A DNA stretch of 64,000 bases, taken from the NCBI RefSeq assembly GCF_900168295.1, contig NZ_FVZL01000014.1:34709-98708 (forward strand), given 5' to 3'. The position numbers and the translations under genes were made by a program. This DNA comes from Arthrobacter sp. P2b (lineage in GTDB: Bacteria > Actinomycetota > Actinomycetes > Actinomycetales > Micrococcaceae). Positions within the stretch are counted from its first letter, which is position 1, and every line of letters begins with the position of its first letter. The notes beneath the pieces were generated by a model. That model worked only from the letters and a program-made list of their open reading frames with translations, was not told where the DNA came from and searched no databases. Below are positions 35,840 to 43,622 of the stretch, piece by piece.

Positions 35840-36456
35840 TGGTGCACATGCGGCATATGGGGAACAGCGGAAAGTTTGCGGTCATCTGCGGCATCGTCGC
35901 TGCCGGGTTGCTTGTACTCACGGGAATCACGCTCGCGGAACCGGTGTTCGTCGCGTTCCTGGGCGTCCTGGGCCTGGCCTACGTTGCCGCTGTGGCCGAA
36001 ATCCTTGCCCGGGGGCGGCGGTTCATGCTGCTGGCCGCCGGCGCCGGCACCAGCCTCACGGTCGGCTTCGCCCTGGCGTTCATGGGCACGTGGGAACTGG
36101 CATACGACGGACAGTCCTCATTCCTGGGTACTCCCCTGCCCACCAGCGACCCGGACAACTACTTCATTGGTGCCGCTGCCTCGTCCGTCGCCACCCTGCT
36201 GGTCCTGTTCCTCGGCGCCGCCTGGCCCGCCGGACGGCGGCCCGGCACCCCGAGCGGCAGGCAGTCCCCGGCACAGCGGCGTCCGGCCGCCACAACGGGG
36301 CGCCCTGGCGCAAGGAGCACAGCAACAGCTCAGCGGGCCTCCGGTTCACGCGTTCCGGGGAGGGTGCCCGCGGCAGCCAAGCGGCCGTCGTCGTCCGTCC
36401 CGCCGGTCCGCACGCCGGCACCCAAGCCGGGTGCCGGTTCGGCACCCCGGCGCTGA
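35836..36456 (+). CDS. Small membrane protein, last gene of the YhgE operon
   Basis: 206 residues; start overlaps the tetR stop (ATGA). Four hydrophobic segments lie between residues 13 and 130 (FAVICGIVAAGLLVLTG, VFVAFLGVLGLAYVAAVAEIL, FMLLAAGAGTSLTVGFALAFM, YFIGAAASSVATLLVLFLGAAW). A basic, proline- and serine-rich cytoplasmic tail of about 75 residues follows. No known family. The last 127 bases overlap the convergent EamA gene, so the tail is shaped by double coding. Confidence 0.75.
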   Translation: MMVHMRHMGNSGKFAVICGIVAAGLLVLTGITLAEPVFVAFLGVLGLAYVAAVAEILARGRRFMLLAAGAGTSLTVGFALAFMGTWELAYDGQSSFLGTPLPTSDPDNYFIGAAASSVATLLVLFLGAAWPAGRRPGTPSGRQSPAQRRPAATTGRPGARSTATAQRASGSRVPGRVPAAAKRPSSSVPPVRTPAPKPGAGSAPRR

Positions 36457-37331
36457 TGCCGCCGGCCGCCAACGGTGAGCACCGCCGTCGCCACCCCGCC
36501 CAGGAGCAGCAGCCCGCCGGCCAGTTCGGTGGGCGTCGGAACCTCCCCCAGTGCCAGCCAGGCAGCCGTCATCCCCACCACGGGGACCAGCAAAGTGAAT
36601 GGGACAACGGCCGACGACGGGTGGCTGGCCAGGAGCCGGTTCCAGATTCCGTAGCCCACGAGCGAGGCAAACACCGCGGTGTAGAGGGCGCTGAGGATTG
36701 TGGGCGGTTGCAGGGTGGTGAGCGTGGCGATGACCTCGTCCGGGCTGTCGACGAGCAGGGAAAGCGCGGCCAGGGGCAACGGCACCACCGCACCGGACCA
36801 GACCACCAGGCCAAGTCCGGAGGCAGCCTTGGCCTTGCGGGCAATAACATTTCCGGCAGCCCAGGAGAGGGCCGCGGCCAGCACAATAAGCAGGGGCAAC
36901 AGCGGTGCCACGGCGCTGCGCCCCACTGCAACCACCGCCAGGCCCGCCACGCCCAGGACAACACCTGCCAGCTGCCTGCGGTTCGGCCGCTCCCCCAGGA
37001 AGGCGGCGGCGAGGAGGACCGTCAGCAGCACCTGGGCCTGCAGCACCAGCGACGCGAGGCCCGCCGGCATGCCCAGGGCCATGGACAGGTACAGGAGGCC
37101 GAACTGGCCCGCGCTCATGAACAGCCCGACGCCGACGATCGCCTTCCAGCTGACGTCCGGTTTCCTGATGAAGAAGATCCATGGGAAGACCACGAGCACA
37201 AAGCGCATTGCCACAAACAGGAGCGGGGGCACTTCGTGGCCTTCGGGGTGGAGCCCGACGTCGATGGCAACGAAGTTCAGGCCCCACAGGACGGCAACCA
37301 GGGCGGCGAGGAGGGAATCTCGGAGGTTCAC
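36330..37331 (-). CDS. EamA/DMT-family transporter
   Basis: 333 residues, about ten membrane segments in two EamA repeats (LLAALVAVLWGLNFVAIDVGL at the start of repeat 1; ALSWAAGNVIARKA at the start of repeat 2). Likely an exporter or permease for amino acids or related metabolites, as in the RhtA/YdcZ group. The last 45 residues are a hydrophilic tail overlapping the convergent gene, so the functional protein may end near residue 290. Confidence 0.9.
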   Translation of the reverse strand: MNLRDSLLAALVAVLWGLNFVAIDVGLHPEGHEVPPLLFVAMRFVLVVFPWIFFIRKPDVSWKAIVGVGLFMSAGQFGLLYLSMALGMPAGLASLVLQAQVLLTVLLAAAFLGERPNRRQLAGVVLGVAGLAVVAVGRSAVAPLLPLLIVLAAALSWAAGNVIARKAKAASGLGLVVWSGAVVPLPLAALSLLVDSPDEVIATLTTLQPPTILSALYTAVFASLVGYGIWNRLLASHPSSAVVPFTLLVPVVGMTAAWLALGEVPTPTELAGGLLLLGGVATAVLTVGGRRHQRRGAEPAPGLGAGVRTGGTDDDGRLAAAGTLPGTREPEAR

Positions 37332-37453
37332 GCTCCCACTCTGTCAGAGCACGGGCACATTGCGGGGCTGCTGCGGGAAATCGCGGCCCCAACTGGGTAG
37401 CGCTATCTGCCGTTTAGAGTGCCCATAACGACACTTGGTGCGACCTACATGGG

Positions 37454-37981
37454 TCAATGGGCGCGCGGAACCTTGAATTTCGTGATGCGGGCGTCCTGTC
37501 CGTCCAGCTCCGCCCACGATTTTTCGGTCTCCAGAACGGTCAGTGCGCTGGTGGGAAAGCGGGTGGCGGCATCCATGTAGGCGTCGTGGTCCGAATCCCG
37601 TGAGGCCAGGTGCATGGCCAGGTCCTGGACGCCCGGCAGGTGGGAGATCAGCATGAGCGTGGTGACGGTGTCCGGCACGTGGTTGATGACGCTGAGCATC
37701 CGCAGGGCCGAGGCAGCGTAGAGTCCGTCCTCCAGCTTGGGGGTGGGGGCCTTGTCACCGAGTTCCGAGCACACCCAGGTGCAGGTCTGCCGGGTCCGCA
37801 GCGCGCTGGAGCACAGGATGAAATCCGGAACGATGTTGTGCTTGAGCAGCCAGCGCCCGGCCAGCGGGGCTTCCCGGTGCCCGCGCTCCTCGAGCGGCCG
37901 CTCATGGTCAGCCACGCCCCCGGGCCAGTCGGCCTTGGCATGCCGCATGATCACAAGCCGTCGAAGATGGTGCTCACTCAT
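37454..37981 (-). CDS. SixA-type histidine phosphatase
   Basis: 175 residues, phosphoglycerate-mutase-like fold. The catalytic motif is RHAKADWPGG (residues 13-22), where the His accepts phosphate. LEERGHREA, SSALRTRQT and the second histidine in ISHLPG complete the active site. The SixA group dephosphorylates phosphohistidine proteins; the partner is unknown here. It is preceded by a repeat-rich spacer. Confidence 0.9.
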   Translation of the reverse strand: MSEHHLRRLVIMRHAKADWPGGVADHERPLEERGHREAPLAGRWLLKHNIVPDFILCSSALRTRQTCTWVCSELGDKAPTPKLEDGLYAASALRMLSVINHVPDTVTTLMLISHLPGVQDLAMHLASRDSDHDAYMDAATRFPTSALTVLETEKSWAELDGQDARITKFKVPRAH

Positions 37982-38064
37982 GCCCCAAGCCTAGTCGGGG
38001 ACCAAACGAGGTGCGCCCCGCCCTCCCACAGCCGCGGAGGCACATGCCCGGAGAGGCCGGACGC

Positions 38065-38178
38065 GCGAAAGCGGGCGGGTAGGTGAGTGAGGGCGGTGCA
38101 GCGCAGCGGGCCATCCTGAAAGCGCCGTTGTTGCGTGAGGAACGAGCGCAGGCGCCGAAGGATGGGCCGCGAAAGCGG
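38065..38178. repeat. Inverted and direct repeats between SixA and winged-helix genes
   Basis: 38106-38126 (GCGGGCCATCCTGAAAGCGCC-like arm) pairs imperfectly with 38150-38169. The word GCGAAAGCGG occurs directly at 38065-38074 and 38169-38178. GGCGCTTTCG follows at 38200-38209. The region probably folds strongly and may end transcription of the winged-helix gene, which reads toward it. Confidence 0.5.
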
Positions 38179-38217
38179 AAGCGCCCGCCCCCGGGGACAG
38201 GCGCTTTCGAGTGAGTA

Positions 38218-39081
38218 CTAGATCGAGTATTCCGGAGCGGCCCAGACCACAACTTCGGGGTGCTCGTAGAACCGGTAGCCCTGGCCGCGGACGGTGCGGA
38301 CGGTGTTGGCGAGGCGGCCCAGCTTGGAGCGGAGCCGGCGGATGTGGACGTCGATGGTGCGCTCGTTGGGCACTTCCTCGGCGTTGCGCCACAGGCCTTC
38401 GAGGAGTTCGTCGCGGCCCACGGTGCGGGTACCGTTCTCCACGAGGTAGTTCAGGAGCTCGAACTCCTTGAACGTGAGGTTGAGTGACTCGCCGTCGAGG
38501 TGCACTTCGCGGCGGGCGAGGTCGATGAGGACACCGGACGGGCGCGGCTCCTGCGGCTGCTGCGGACGGGGCGTCTCCGTGCGCTGGCGGGAGTTGACGG
38601 TGGGGTCGCCGAAGGTGGAACGGACGACGTCGAGCGCGGAACCGGGGGTGCCGGCGGGGGCAACGGCCACGGCCGCGTAGCTCTCGGCCCCGGTCACCAG
38701 GGACTGGGCGTAGGCGCGGATTTCCTGGGCGAGCTTGGCAATGGAGGTGCCTGCAGCGGCCGCGGTTTCCTCGTCGATGCCCATGTAGAGGACGAACCCG
38801 CGGGCCACGGTGTCGTTTGCGACGGGACGTACGGCGTTGGGTCCTGCTACTACAGGGGTGGGTGCGGTCACGGGCGCAGACTCGGCCGGCGGAACAGCGC
38901 GCAGCTGGCCGTAGGAGTTGGGGTTGTATCCCTGCGGGGCGTAGCCCTGTGCCGGGAAGCTGCTTCCGGATGACGGCGAGAGCGACGGGCGGGGCCCGAA
39001 GCCGGGGCGCAGACCGGAGGGCTGGCCGGCCTTGGCGGCGTTACGGACGGAAATGTGGACGTATCCGGATGCAACTGACAT
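38218..39081 (-). CDS. Orphan winged-helix (OmpR/PhoB-type) DNA-binding protein
   Basis: 287 residues. The C-terminal part (about 183-275) is a clear OmpR-type domain: IDLARREVHLDGESLNLTFKEFELLNYL, GTRTVGRDELLEGLW, ERTIDVHIRRLRSKLG and TVRGQGYRF. There is no phosphoacceptor receiver domain; instead residues 1-85 are rich in Pro, Gly, Ser and Tyr, followed by a small predicted alpha/beta segment (FVLYMGIDEETAAAAGTSIA). The input signal is unknown. The 690-base spacer upstream carries repeats that may be its own operator. Confidence 0.88.
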   Translation of the reverse strand: MSVASGYVHISVRNAAKAGQPSGLRPGFGPRPSLSPSSGSSFPAQGYAPQGYNPNSYGQLRAVPPAESAPVTAPTPVVAGPNAVRPVANDTVARGFVLYMGIDEETAAAAGTSIAKLAQEIRAYAQSLVTGAESYAAVAVAPAGTPGSALDVVRSTFGDPTVNSRQRTETPRPQQPQEPRPSGVLIDLARREVHLDGESLNLTFKEFELLNYLVENGTRTVGRDELLEGLWRNAEEVPNERTIDVHIRRLRSKLGRLANTVRTVRGQGYRFYEHPEVVVWAAPEYSI

Positions 39082-39773
39082 GGAATGCTTACCTCAATGT
39101 GAATGGCCGCAGTAGCGGCTCGAATGCTGGGTTTCCCCGCAATGCGAATTGGAGAGGGGCGCCCGACGCTGGGCTGGGGGGCGAATGCCTAGGAACTTCG
39201 GCGGGTGGGAAGGTCAGGCGTGCATTCGACAACAGCGCATGTCGGCAGCAGCTGGTGTGCTGGGCCAATATTCTGCGGCTGCAGGTGCTGTTGAGTTCTT
39301 GTTCACATTGGAAGTGTGCAGCGTAACAATGGCAACTTGCAAGTAACAATGGACGCGATCGTCCGCATAGTGAGACAAAATGCTCCATTGTGGCGCAGAT
39401 CACGATTCTGGAAGTGGCTAAAGAATAACGTTCGTTATCCGACAAAAGGCCATAAAAGGCGCGAAATCGGAACATTCTTCGCCCAAACACTACTTTCCTA
39501 CTTTCTTATTCAACTGAGGGACGAATCCCAAAATCAGTCTCCTTACCTTCCCGACGTGTCCAGCGGCGCGCGGACGGGGCAAGAAAAATTTTCACGCGTT
39601 GGGCACCGAAAGGGCTCCACGGCTCCAGCAGCAGGACCGTAAGGAGACCCTCACGAGCTGGTGAAAGTCCTGCAGCAGAAGCCGGGCAGTATTCAGCTGG
39701 CTAGGCTGGGATTCACAGCTTGGGCACAGGAAGCGCATAGCCCGGCTTAAACGAATGATCGGAGAGTTGTCCC
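39082..39773. other. Long intergenic region with repeats and AT-rich segment
   Basis: 690 bases between divergent regulators with no convincing gene; the short frames here lack coding character. It is markedly AT-rich at 39300-39540. It contains GTAACAATGG twice exactly 20 bases apart, a perfect ATAACG-TT-CGTTAT palindrome at 39425-39438, and near 39625-39685 a possible RNA stem (GCAGGAC with GTCCTGC) in the leader of the response-regulator gene. Confidence 0.5.
39323..39352. promoter_or_regulatory. Tandem GTAACAATGG boxes
   Basis: GTAACAATGG at 39323-39332 and 39343-39352, a 20-nt period (two helical turns), with a weaker relative TTCACATTGG at 39302-39311 and an inverted CCATTGT near 39384. 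Head-to-tail spacing suits OmpR/PhoB-type winged helices, so the orphan regulator starting at 39081 is a candidate binder. Confidence 0.5.
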
Positions 39774-40514
39774 ATGGCCACTTCGCACTCCATGACCAAC
39801 AACCTCCCCACGCTCTCGCACCCGGACGGCTCCCCCATCCGTGCCCTGGTGGTGGACGATGAGCCCAGCCTCTCCGAACTGATGAGCATGGGCCTGCGGA
39901 TGGCCGGGTGGTCCGTCGCCGTCGCCGCCGACGGCCCGGAAGCGGTGAAACTCGCCAAGGACTTTCGGCCCGACGTGCTGGTGCTGGACGTGATGCTTCC
40001 CGGGTTCGACGGCGTCGAGCTGCTGGGCAGGATCCGTGCCTTCGCACCGGAGGTGCCAGCGCTCTTCCTCACCGCCAAGGACGCCATCCAGGACCGGATC
40101 GTGGGCCTGGCCGCAGGCGGCGACGACTACGTCACCAAGCCGTTCAGCATGGAGGAAGTCCTGCTCAGGCTCCACCGCCTGGTGCAGCGTTCGGGGGTTG
40201 CCGCCATGGACACCGCCGAGCTGGTGGTGGGCGACCTTGTCCTCAACGTCGAAACCCGGGAGGTCACCAGGGCGGGTGACGATGTCCAGCTCACGGCCAC
40301 CCAGTTCGAGCTCCTCCGCTATCTGATGGAGAACCCCAAGAGGGTGATCAGCAAGGCGCAAATTCTGGACAGGGTGTGGGACTACGACTTCGGCGGCCAG
40401 GCCAACATCGTGGAGCTCTACATCTCCTACCTGCGCAAGAAAATCGATGCCGTCCACCCGCCCATGATCCACACCGTGCGCGGGGCCGGCTACGTCATCA
40501 AGCCGGCGGAGTAG
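39774..40514 (+). CDS. Two-component response regulator (OmpR family)
   Basis: 246 residues. Receiver domain (22-140) with acidic pair D28/D29, phosphoacceptor D72 in LVLDVMLPGFDG and the conserved lysine in YVTKPFS. The OmpR-type DNA-binding domain (about 150-243) has LTATQFELLRYLMENPKRVISKAQILDRVW and the terminal VRGAGYVIKP. Close to mycobacterial TcrA/MprA-type regulators. The cognate kinase starts 5 bases after the stop. Confidence 0.95.
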   Translation: MATSHSMTNNLPTLSHPDGSPIRALVVDDEPSLSELMSMGLRMAGWSVAVAADGPEAVKLAKDFRPDVLVLDVMLPGFDGVELLGRIRAFAPEVPALFLTAKDAIQDRIVGLAAGGDDYVTKPFSMEEVLLRLHRLVQRSGVAAMDTAELVVGDLVLNVETREVTRAGDDVQLTATQFELLRYLMENPKRVISKAQILDRVWDYDFGGQANIVELYISYLRKKIDAVHPPMIHTVRGAGYVIKPAE

Positions 40515-40519
40515 GCGCC

Positions 40520-42049
40520 ATGGCCTCCCCCGCAGCTCCGCAGTCCCATCGGCGGAGCTGGCTCAGACCCGCCACCTGGCACCTTCGCACCCGGCTGATC
40601 CTCCTGGCCATGGCCTTGCTGATCGCGATCTGCGGCGCTGTGGGAGTGGCCAGCTACGCGTCCATGGATGCCTTCCTGACACGGCAGCTTGATGAGCAGC
40701 TGAGCCAGGCTGCAGAAAGGGCCAATGATCCCGGCCGTCCCCCGATGGGCGGCTTCAACGGACGCGACCCGCTGGACGCGCGCGGGCAGAGCGTTGGCAC
40801 GGTCAACGCCAGGATCCTCAACGGCCAGGTCAACAGCGGCGGCTTCCTGGCGTCAGACGCCACCCGTTCCGCGCTGTCCACCGAAGACAAGGAAACCCTG
40901 CTGGCGCTGGCCGCCAACGCCCAGCCGGTGGACCGCGCCCTCTCCAACGGCAGCTACCGGCTCGTTGCGGTGAAAACAAATTTCGGCGATGTCCTGGTGA
41001 CCGGGCTCCCCCTCGCCGGCAAGGAAAGCACCCTCACGTCGCTGGTGTGGACCTTCGTCTTCGTCTCGCTGGGGGGCCTGCTGCTGGTGGGGCTGGCCGG
41101 AACCATCCTGATCCGGCGCACCATGAAGCCGCTGGAACAGCTCTCCGAGGTGGCCACCCGGGTGTCGCAGCTGCCGCTCGACGCCGGTGAGGTGGCACTG
41201 GCGGTGCGGGTGCCGCCGTCGAACTCCAACCCTGGAACGGAAGTGGGCAGCGTTGGCCATGCACTGAACCTCATGCTGGACAACGTGGCCAGTGCGCTGC
41301 AGGCACGGCAGAAGAGCGAGACCAGGGTGCGCCAGTTCGTGGCGGACGCATCGCACGAGCTGCGGACCCCGCTGACCGCCATCCGCGGCTACACAGAGCT
41401 GATGCGGATGACGGAGGACTTCACTCCGGACGGCCAGAAGTCCCTGGCCAGGGTGCAGAGCCAGTCCGAACGGATGACGGCACTGGTGGAGGACCTGCTG
41501 CTGCTCGCCCGCCTGGACGAGGGGCAGCCCCTGAAACTTACCGAGGTGGACCTCACGCAGCTCGTGGTGGAGAGCGTCAGTGACGAAAAGGTGATGGCCC
41601 CCGGACACACCTGGCGCCTTGAGCTGCCCGATGAGCCGGTGGTGGTCAACGGCGATGCCTCCCAGCTGCGCCAGGTGCTGGTGAACCTGCTCTCCAACGC
41701 CCGCAAGCACACACCGTCCGGCACCACAGTGGTGACCGGCGTTGGCACCTCGCCCGAGGGTGCGGCGATCGTAACGGTAAGGGACGACGGCGGGGGCATC
41801 CCTGCCGCATTCGTGGACCATGTCTTTTCACGCTTTGCCCGCGCAGACGCGGCCCGGAAAGGCTCGGGAGACCAGGCGGGAGCCTCCGCGGCCGAAGGCA
41901 CCAGCGGCCTGGGCCTGTCCATCGTGCAGTCAATCGTGGAAGCCCACGGCGGCCGGGTAACGGTGACGTCACGGCCGGGCCGGACGGAGTTCGCCCTGCA
42001 GATGCCACTCCTGCAGCAAAAGGGGCAAGGCGACGCGCCGTCGTCGTGA
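40520..42049 (+). CDS. Sensor histidine kinase
   Basis: A 509-residue membrane kinase for the preceding regulator. Helix 1 (about 24-48, LILLAMALLIAICGAVGVASYASM), extracytoplasmic sensor domain (50-170), helix 2 (about 178-202), and a HAMP linker starting RRTMKPLEQLSEVA. H-box SHELRTPLTAIRGY with H279, N-box LVNLLSNARKHTP, G-boxes DDGGGIP and GTSGLGLSIV. The sensor domain has no recognised ligand site. ATG 40520 leaves a 5-base gap to the regulator gene. Confidence 0.95.
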   Translation: MASPAAPQSHRRSWLRPATWHLRTRLILLAMALLIAICGAVGVASYASMDAFLTRQLDEQLSQAAERANDPGRPPMGGFNGRDPLDARGQSVGTVNARILNGQVNSGGFLASDATRSALSTEDKETLLALAANAQPVDRALSNGSYRLVAVKTNFGDVLVTGLPLAGKESTLTSLVWTFVFVSLGGLLLVGLAGTILIRRTMKPLEQLSEVATRVSQLPLDAGEVALAVRVPPSNSNPGTEVGSVGHALNLMLDNVASALQARQKSETRVRQFVADASHELRTPLTAIRGYTELMRMTEDFTPDGQKSLARVQSQSERMTALVEDLLLLARLDEGQPLKLTEVDLTQLVVESVSDEKVMAPGHTWRLELPDEPVVVNGDASQLRQVLVNLLSNARKHTPSGTTVVTGVGTSPEGAAIVTVRDDGGGIPAAFVDHVFSRFARADAARKGSGDQAGASAAEGTSGLGLSIVQSIVEAHGGRVTVTSRPGRTEFALQMPLLQQKGQGDAPSS

Positions 42050-42117
42050 TCTCCGTTACCTAAATGTGACTTAAGCGCTCCACTCCTGTACCGTCGATTG
42101 GGTGCGGTTCCCGTTCG

Positions 42118-42292
42118 GACCGCATATCCGGATGACGCCAAGCTCTGCCACTTCCCGGATCTCCCCGATTGACCAAGGCAGAGGCGGGGGACCCACCGTC
42201 CCGGGCATGTACCGCCCTTGGGGTTAAGCCAGCACGTGATCTTTCCGTGTGGCCGGATGCCCTCATCCGAACCCGACAGCTAACTCCGCAGG
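42118..42292 (+). ncRNA. ydaO-type c-di-AMP riboswitch
   Basis: The leader of the transglycosylase gene carries the hallmark elements in order: GATGACGCCAAGCTCTGCCA, the paired AAGGCAGAGGCGGGGGACCC, CTTGGGGTTAAGCC, a variable hairpin, then GACAGCTAACTCCGCAGG. The GCGGGGGACCCA box and the downstream GGGGT-x-AA box are the most conserved parts of the class. In actinobacteria this riboswitch stands before cell-wall hydrolases and switches them off when c-di-AMP binds. Ends are approximate. Confidence 0.9.
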
Positions 42293-42310
42293 TGTGAGAG
42301 GCGATCAATC

Positions 42311-43033
42311 ATGTTCAAATTCCCGGTAAAACCGCGCCCGAAAAACGGCTCTGACAGCAATGCGGAGCGCCCTGAAGGCAAGAACTTCACCCTTGGCCAG
42401 CGTGCCGCAGTCCTGGCAGCGTCCTGTGCGCTGCTGGTCGGAGTAGGCGCCGCAGGCCAGGCCACCGATGCCATGACCACGGTCTCATCAAGCGCCCAGT
42501 CCACAGCGGATTCGGACGCGCAGATGAGCATCGAGAAGAGCGAGATCCGGTCCAACCCGGCCGAGTCACCCGCGCCCCCTGCGATCAACGTTGTGCCCCA
42601 GGCCGCGGAGCCGGCACCGGCCCCCGCACCCGAGCCTGCTCCGGCAGAACCTGCTCCGGCACCCGCCCCTGAACCCGCGCCCGCACCGGCACCGGCACCC
42701 GAGCCGGCTCCCGTCGTCGCGGTTAATGACCCCGCAGGTGCCCAGGCTTATGCAGCCGGCCAACTGGCATCCTACGGCTGGGCCGCGGACCAGATGCAGT
42801 GCCTGGTGACTCTGTGGGACAAGGAATCGGACTGGACCACTACGGCCACCAACCCCAGCAGCGGCGCCTACGGCATCGTGCAGTCCCTGCCCGCCGAGAA
42901 GATGGCGAGCGCCGGGGCCGACTACCTCACCAACTACCGCACGCAGATCAACTGGGGCCTGAACTACATCCAGGAGCGTTACCAGTCCCCGTGCGGCGCG
43001 CTGAACTTCCACTACGCCAACAACTGGTACTAA
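42311..43033 (+). CDS. Secreted transglycosylase-like cell-wall hydrolase
   Basis: 240 residues. A basic N-terminus then a hydrophobic export segment (about 30-52, AAVLAASCALLVGVGAAGQA). A long Ala-Pro-Glu repeat (about 95-140) is likely to span or bind the wall. A C-terminal lysozyme-like domain (about 145-240) contains QMQCLVTLWDKESDWTTTATNPSSGAYGIVQ with the catalytic glutamate in DKESDW, ending NFHYANNWY. It resembles resuscitation-type and aggregation-promoting transglycosylases. Expression is probably under the c-di-AMP riboswitch immediately upstream. Confidence 0.92.
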   Translation: MFKFPVKPRPKNGSDSNAERPEGKNFTLGQRAAVLAASCALLVGVGAAGQATDAMTTVSSSAQSTADSDAQMSIEKSEIRSNPAESPAPPAINVVPQAAEPAPAPAPEPAPAEPAPAPAPEPAPAPAPAPEPAPVVAVNDPAGAQAYAAGQLASYGWAADQMQCLVTLWDKESDWTTTATNPSSGAYGIVQSLPAEKMASAGADYLTNYRTQINWGLNYIQERYQSPCGALNFHYANNWY

Positions 43034-43065
43034 GCCTGCGCTGCCGCCTCGAAGCGGCACCAGTC

Positions 43066-43141
43066 TGTTGAAGCGGCCCTCTTCCGTTGAAGGGGGCCGC
43101 TTCTGTTGTAGCGGCCCTCTTCCGTTGAAGGGGGCCGCTTC
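43066..43141. repeat. Two tandem 38-bp hairpin-forming repeats
   Basis: The unit 43066-43103 begins TGTTGAAGCGGCCC and recurs at 43104-43141 with one change (GAAG to GTAG); a third copy is started at 43142-43150. Each unit folds on itself (GAAGCGGCCC with GGGCCGCTTC). It follows the transglycosylase by 32 bases and could act as a double terminator. Confidence 0.8.
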
Positions 43142-43178
43142 TGTTGAAGCCGGTCCGGGGCCTGGTTTATTTTGAACC

Positions 43179-43622
43179 ATGAAGTTCACCACCACCATCC
43201 AGGGCAGCGGCAATAAGACCGGCATTGAGGTTCCCGAGCATGTTGTGGAGGGGCTTGGGGCCGGCAGGCGGCCTCCGGTGGTGGTGACCATCAACGGCAA
43301 GAGCTACCGCAGCAGCATTGCGGCGATGGGCGGGCGGAACATGATCTCCCTCAGCGCCCATAACCGGGAGTTCACGGGGGTCTCCGCAGGAGAAACGGTG
43401 GACGTGGAGCTGGAACTGGACACGCAGCCGCGGATCGTGGAGGTTCCCGGGGACCTTGCGGCAGCGATGGCTGCGGAGCCGGCCGCACAGGAGTTCTACG
43501 CCACCCTCAGCTACAGTGCCCAGCGGCGGTATGTAGAGCCGCTGGATGACGCCAAGACACCGGAAACCCGGGCGCGGCGGATCGCCAAGGTTGTGGCGGA
43601 CCTCAAAGCCGGAAAGAAATGA
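43179..43622 (+). CDS. DUF1905/YdeI-type small protein
   Basis: 147 residues. The first 90 form the DUF1905 beta-barrel-like domain (FTTTIQGSGNKTGIEVPEHVV, VVVTINGKSYRSSIA, HNREFTGVSAGETVDVELELD). The last 45 match the YdeI/OmpD-associated helical segment (AAQEFYATLSYSAQRRYVEPLDDAKTPETRARRI). Function not established; cytosolic. The stop lies 20 bases inside the convergent HAD gene. Confidence 0.88.
   Translation: MKFTTTIQGSGNKTGIEVPEHVVEGLGAGRRPPVVVTINGKSYRSSIAAMGGRNMISLSAHNREFTGVSAGETVDVELELDTQPRIVEVPGDLAAAMAAEPAAQEFYATLSYSAQRRYVEPLDDAKTPETRARRIAKVVADLKAGKK

Noticed and set aside
42600..42720. Repeat array in the transglycosylase gene
   Set aside because: Codes the Ala-Pro-Glu linker in frame; not CRISPR or a noncoding repeat.
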